Source of the DNA: Acidiphilium sp.
GTDB lineage: Bacteria > Pseudomonadota > Alphaproteobacteria > Acetobacterales > Acetobacteraceae
NCBI GenBank assembly: GCA_028688905.1
Contig: JAQTXH010000001.1
Coordinates: 1,097,770-1,161,769, forward strand
Length of the DNA stretch: 64,000 nucleotides
Reading direction: 5' to 3'
Shown here: piece after piece, positions 61,592-64,000 of the stretch
Layout of the letters: each line of letters begins with the position of its first letter
Position numbering within the stretch: the first letter of the stretch is position 1
Translations under genes and position numbers: made by a program
Notes under the pieces: model-generated
Told to the model about the DNA's origin: nothing
Database searches by the model: none
The model's input: the letters and a program-made list of their open reading frames with translations, nothing else

Positions 61592-62574
61592 GAGGTCACC
61601 CAGGTCTTGGTTTCGAAATTGTGATGCGCTTCGATGTAACGCACCGTGCCGGATTTCGAGCGCATCACGGTGGAATAAGTGATCGCGCCGGTGCCGAAGC
61701 GGCGGACGCCGCGCAGCATCGGGCCGGAGGTGACGCCGGTGGCAGCGAACATCACGTTGCCGCGCGCCATTTCCTCGACAGTGTAAATTTTGTTGGGATC
61801 GGCGATGCCCATGCCGCGCGTGCGCTCGATCTGGGTGGCGTCCTCATAGAGCAGTCGTCCCTGCATCTGGCCGCCGATGCAACGCAGCGCCGCCGCCGCC
61901 AGCACGCCTTCAGGTGCGCCGCCGGACCCGATATAGAGGTCGATGCCAGCTTCGGGCTGCGACACCGCAATCACGCCCGACACATCGCCATCGCCGATCA
62001 GGCTGATCCGCGCGCCGGCCTCGCGGCATTTCGCGATGATTTCGGCGTGGCGTTCACGCTCCAGAGTACAGACCATCAGGTCGGCGATGTCGCATTTTTT
62101 GGCGCGCGCGAGGTTGCGGAGGTTTTCCGCAACCGGCGCATCGAGCATCACCACACCCTCCGGCAGACCCGGCCCAACTGCGATTTTGTCCATATAGATA
62201 TCGGGGGCATGGAGGAAATTGCCGCGCTCGGCCAGGGCAATGACCGCAATCGCGTTGGGTGCGCCCTTTGCCGTGGTCACGGTGCCTTCCAGCGGGTCGA
62301 CCGCAATGTCCATTTCCGGGCCGCCGGCACCAACGCGCTCGCCGATGAACAGCATTGGCGCTTCGTCCATCTCGCCCTCGCCGATCACGACCAAGCCGTT
62401 GATCGCCACCGCGTTGAACGCCTTGCGCATGGCCCCCACCGCCGCGCCATCAGCGCTGTTTTTGTCGCCCCGCCCGATCCAGACGGATGCGGCCAGTGCC
62501 GCCGCTTCGGTAACGCGCACCAGTTCGAGGGCGAGGTTGCGATCGGAGAGGCTCGGGTTTTTGTTGGATGTCAT
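61588..62574 (-). CDS. glpX: Fructose-1,6-bisphosphatase, class II (GlpX)
   Basis: 328 aa, usual GlpX length. It hydrolyses fructose-1,6-bisphosphate in gluconeogenesis. Conserved stretches include NGLVVIGEGEMDEAPMLFIG, the metal/substrate site DIAVDPLEGTVTTAKG, GDGDVSGVIA and SGGAPEGVLAAAAL. It lies 29 bp downstream of hom and overlaps recJ, matching an aminotransferase-hom-glpX-recJ order known in alphaproteobacteria. Confidence 0.95.
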   Translation of the reverse strand: MTSNKNPSLSDRNLALELVRVTEAAALAASVWIGRGDKNSADGAAVGAMRKAFNAVAINGLVVIGEGEMDEAPMLFIGERVGAGGPEMDIAVDPLEGTVTTAKGAPNAIAVIALAERGNFLHAPDIYMDKIAVGPGLPEGVVMLDAPVAENLRNLARAKKCDIADLMVCTLERERHAEIIAKCREAGARISLIGDGDVSGVIAVSQPEAGIDLYIGSGGAPEGVLAAAALRCIGGQMQGRLLYEDATQIERTRGMGIADPNKIYTVEEMARGNVMFAATGVTSGPMLRGVRRFGTGAITYSTVMRSKSGTVRYIEAHHNFETKTWVTS

Positions 62575-62603
62575 TGTGGTTCGGTTCCTGGATGTTTCAC
62601 GTT

Positions 62604-63896
62604 TCAGGCAGTTTCGATCCGGATCATCGCTGGCGGTTCCTGCACCGATTCCAGCGCGGCCAGACGTCCGATCGCCGCCGCCATGGCGGCTTCGTGGGTT
62701 TCATGCGTCACCAGCACCACGGGCACCGCTTCGCCGGGGCTGCGGCCATGTTGCAGCATCGATTCGAGCGATACGCCGTGATCGCGCAGAACGGCGGTCA
62801 CGTCGGCGATCACGCCGGGAAGATCGACCACCATGAGCCGGAGGAAATAGGCACCGCGATGCGAACTGATCGGCACCGACGGCAGGTTCTCCAGTGATTT
62901 CGTGGCGACGCCCAGCATCGGTGTCGTGCGCCCGCGCGCCAGGTCGATCAGGTCGGCCACCACCGCCGAGGCGGTTGGGCCGGCACCGGCACCGCGCCCT
63001 TGCAGCACGATGCGGCCTACCGGATCACCCTGGATCACTACGGCGTTGTTCACCCCATCGACCGCCGCCAGTGGCGAGGTCAACGGTACCATCGCCGGAT
63101 GCACCCTGGTTTCGATCCCCGCGTCGGTTGCGCGCGCGATGCCGAGCAGCTTGATCCGGTAGCCAAGCTCTTCGGCGAAAGCGATATCGAGCGCGCTGAC
63201 GCAGCGAATTCCCTCGACATGCACCGCACCGAAATCGATCTGCCGGCCGAAGGCGATGGCGGCAAGGATTGCCAGCTTGTGCGCGGTATCAATCCCATCG
63301 ATATCGAACGACGGATCGGCCTCGGCGTAACCCTGTGCCTGAGCATCGGCCAAAACACTGGCGAAATCGAGCTTTTCGGCGCGCATCCGGGTGAGGATGT
63401 AGTTGCAGGTGCCGTTAAAAATCCCAGCGAGATTGTCGATCCGGTTGGCGGCAAGCCCTTCGCGCAGGGCTTTGATCACCGGGATGCCGCCGCCCACCGC
63501 CGCTTCGAACCTGATGTTGCCCCCTGCCCCGTCCATGCGGGCGGCGAGCGCATCGCCGGCCTCGGCGATCAGCGCCTTGTTGGCGGTGACCACGGGCTTG
63601 CCAGCGTCGAGCGTGGCCTCGACCAGGGCACGGGCCGGGCCGTTGGCCCCGCCGATCAGTTCAACCACGACATCGATCGAGGGGTCGGTGGCCAGGCTCA
63701 GTGGATCGTCGACCCAGCGCAGCCCGGCGACCGAAACGCCCCGGTCGCGCGCCCGGTCGCGTGCCGAAACAGCGACCACGTCGATCGGTCGCCCTGCCCG
63801 CATCGCGATGAGGCTAGCATTTTCGCGCAACAGGCGGACCACGCCGGCACCCACCGTGCCAAGCCCGGCGATGCCAACCGCCAGCGGTCTGGTCAT
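62604..63896 (-). CDS. hom: Homoserine dehydrogenase
   Basis: 430 aa. It reduces aspartate-semialdehyde to homoserine for Thr/Met synthesis. The NAD(P)-binding motif GIAGLGTVGAGVVRLL starts at residue 8; the catalytic domain has FNGTCNYILTRM and DPSFDIDGIDTAHKLAILAA; a C-terminal ACT domain (about 350-430, YFLRLMVVDLPGVIADVTAV) is the usual feedback site. The ATG overlaps the stop of the upstream aminotransferase gene by 4 bp. Confidence 0.96.
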   Translation of the reverse strand: MTRPLAVGIAGLGTVGAGVVRLLRENASLIAMRAGRPIDVVAVSARDRARDRGVSVAGLRWVDDPLSLATDPSIDVVVELIGGANGPARALVEATLDAGKPVVTANKALIAEAGDALAARMDGAGGNIRFEAAVGGGIPVIKALREGLAANRIDNLAGIFNGTCNYILTRMRAEKLDFASVLADAQAQGYAEADPSFDIDGIDTAHKLAILAAIAFGRQIDFGAVHVEGIRCVSALDIAFAEELGYRIKLLGIARATDAGIETRVHPAMVPLTSPLAAVDGVNNAVVIQGDPVGRIVLQGRGAGAGPTASAVVADLIDLARGRTTPMLGVATKSLENLPSVPISSHRGAYFLRLMVVDLPGVIADVTAVLRDHGVSLESMLQHGRSPGEAVPVVLVTHETHEAAMAAAIGRLAALESVQEPPAMIRIETA

Positions 63897-64000
63897 ACGG
63901 CGACAGGCTCGGACGGTACCGGGGTGGCCCCGGGCATATTACCCGGTGCCATGAACCCGCGAATGTTGCGCACCGCCTGGCGCAGCCGATGGGTGTTTTC
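63893..64000 (-). CDS. Aminotransferase, C-terminal end (cut by window)
   Basis: The last 35 codons of an open frame entering from the right edge (NTHRLRQAVRNIRGF), resembling the C-terminal helix of class I/II aminotransferases that precede hom in this operon in related bacteria. The stop overlaps the hom ATG. Identity rests mainly on gene order. Confidence 0.65.
   Translation of the reverse strand, partial: ENTHRLRQAVRNIRGFMAPGNMPGATPVPSEPVAV

Noticed and set aside
60284-61624. 446-codon open frame antisense to recJ
   Set aside because: Shadow frame with no recognisable domain; sense frame is full RecJ.
61621-62781. 386-codon open frame antisense to glpX
   Set aside because: Shadow frame; His/Arg-rich without domain signatures.

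Overview
The window is GC-rich, densely coded Gram-negative DNA. XoxF-type methanol dehydrogenase, a T2SS, TonB receptors, NRAMP-like transporters and an aminotransferase-hom-glpX-recJ run point to an alphaproteobacterium, most likely an acidophilic member of the Acetobacteraceae (Acidiphilium/Acidocella-like). That placement is inferred from gene content only; no rRNA is present. There is one tRNA, tRNA-Glu(CTC). Two degraded insertion sequences are visible, and no intact mobile element or CRISPR array.

Layout. 1-5138: a tightly overlapping plus-strand run of peptide-type ABC permeases, a double ATPase, ExbB, ExbD and a XerC-type recombinase. 5242-9522: two transglutaminase-like proteins on the minus strand. 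9606-14462: a metal-ion cluster with MgtC, two non-canonical NRAMP transporters, each beside a related single-helix small protein, an RcnR/FrmR-like repressor with a probable operator, and one or two further small ORFs. 14539-18867: a phosphoesterase followed by a TonB-dependent receptor. 19147-30606: a type II secretion system (G/K/D/C/M/L/J/I/H/F/E and prepilin peptidase) with a lytic transglycosylase. 30734-33589: a beta-propeller phosphoesterase. 33712-37498: XoxF, a DUF2380/DUF3280-type protein and a short AraC-like regulator. 37688-42586: a Liv-type amino-acid ABC transporter whose permease-ATPase fusion gene carries a frameshift. 42657-48568: an AbrB-type membrane protein, a secreted PQQ-like propeller, a DUF5666/DUF6502 pair and an outer-membrane barrel. 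48646-58864: orphan ExbB, cytochrome c, two TonB-dependent receptors, TonB and a third phosphoesterase. 58983-59786: IS630 and SDR remnants beside tRNA-Glu. 59822-64000: recJ, glpX, hom and the end of an aminotransferase gene.

How it fits together. Three secreted PF04185-type phosphoesterases, three TonB-dependent receptors, TonB/ExbB/ExbD parts and a T2SS suggest a cell-surface nutrient scavenging theme, probably organic phosphate or a metal-phosphate complex; the substrate is not shown. The 9.6-14.5 kb cluster looks like a dedicated divalent cation (Mg2+ or similar) homeostasis unit. A dispersed repeat with a 32-nt hairpin recurs immediately downstream of unrelated genes, always in the sense direction, and may be a 3' processing or termination element.
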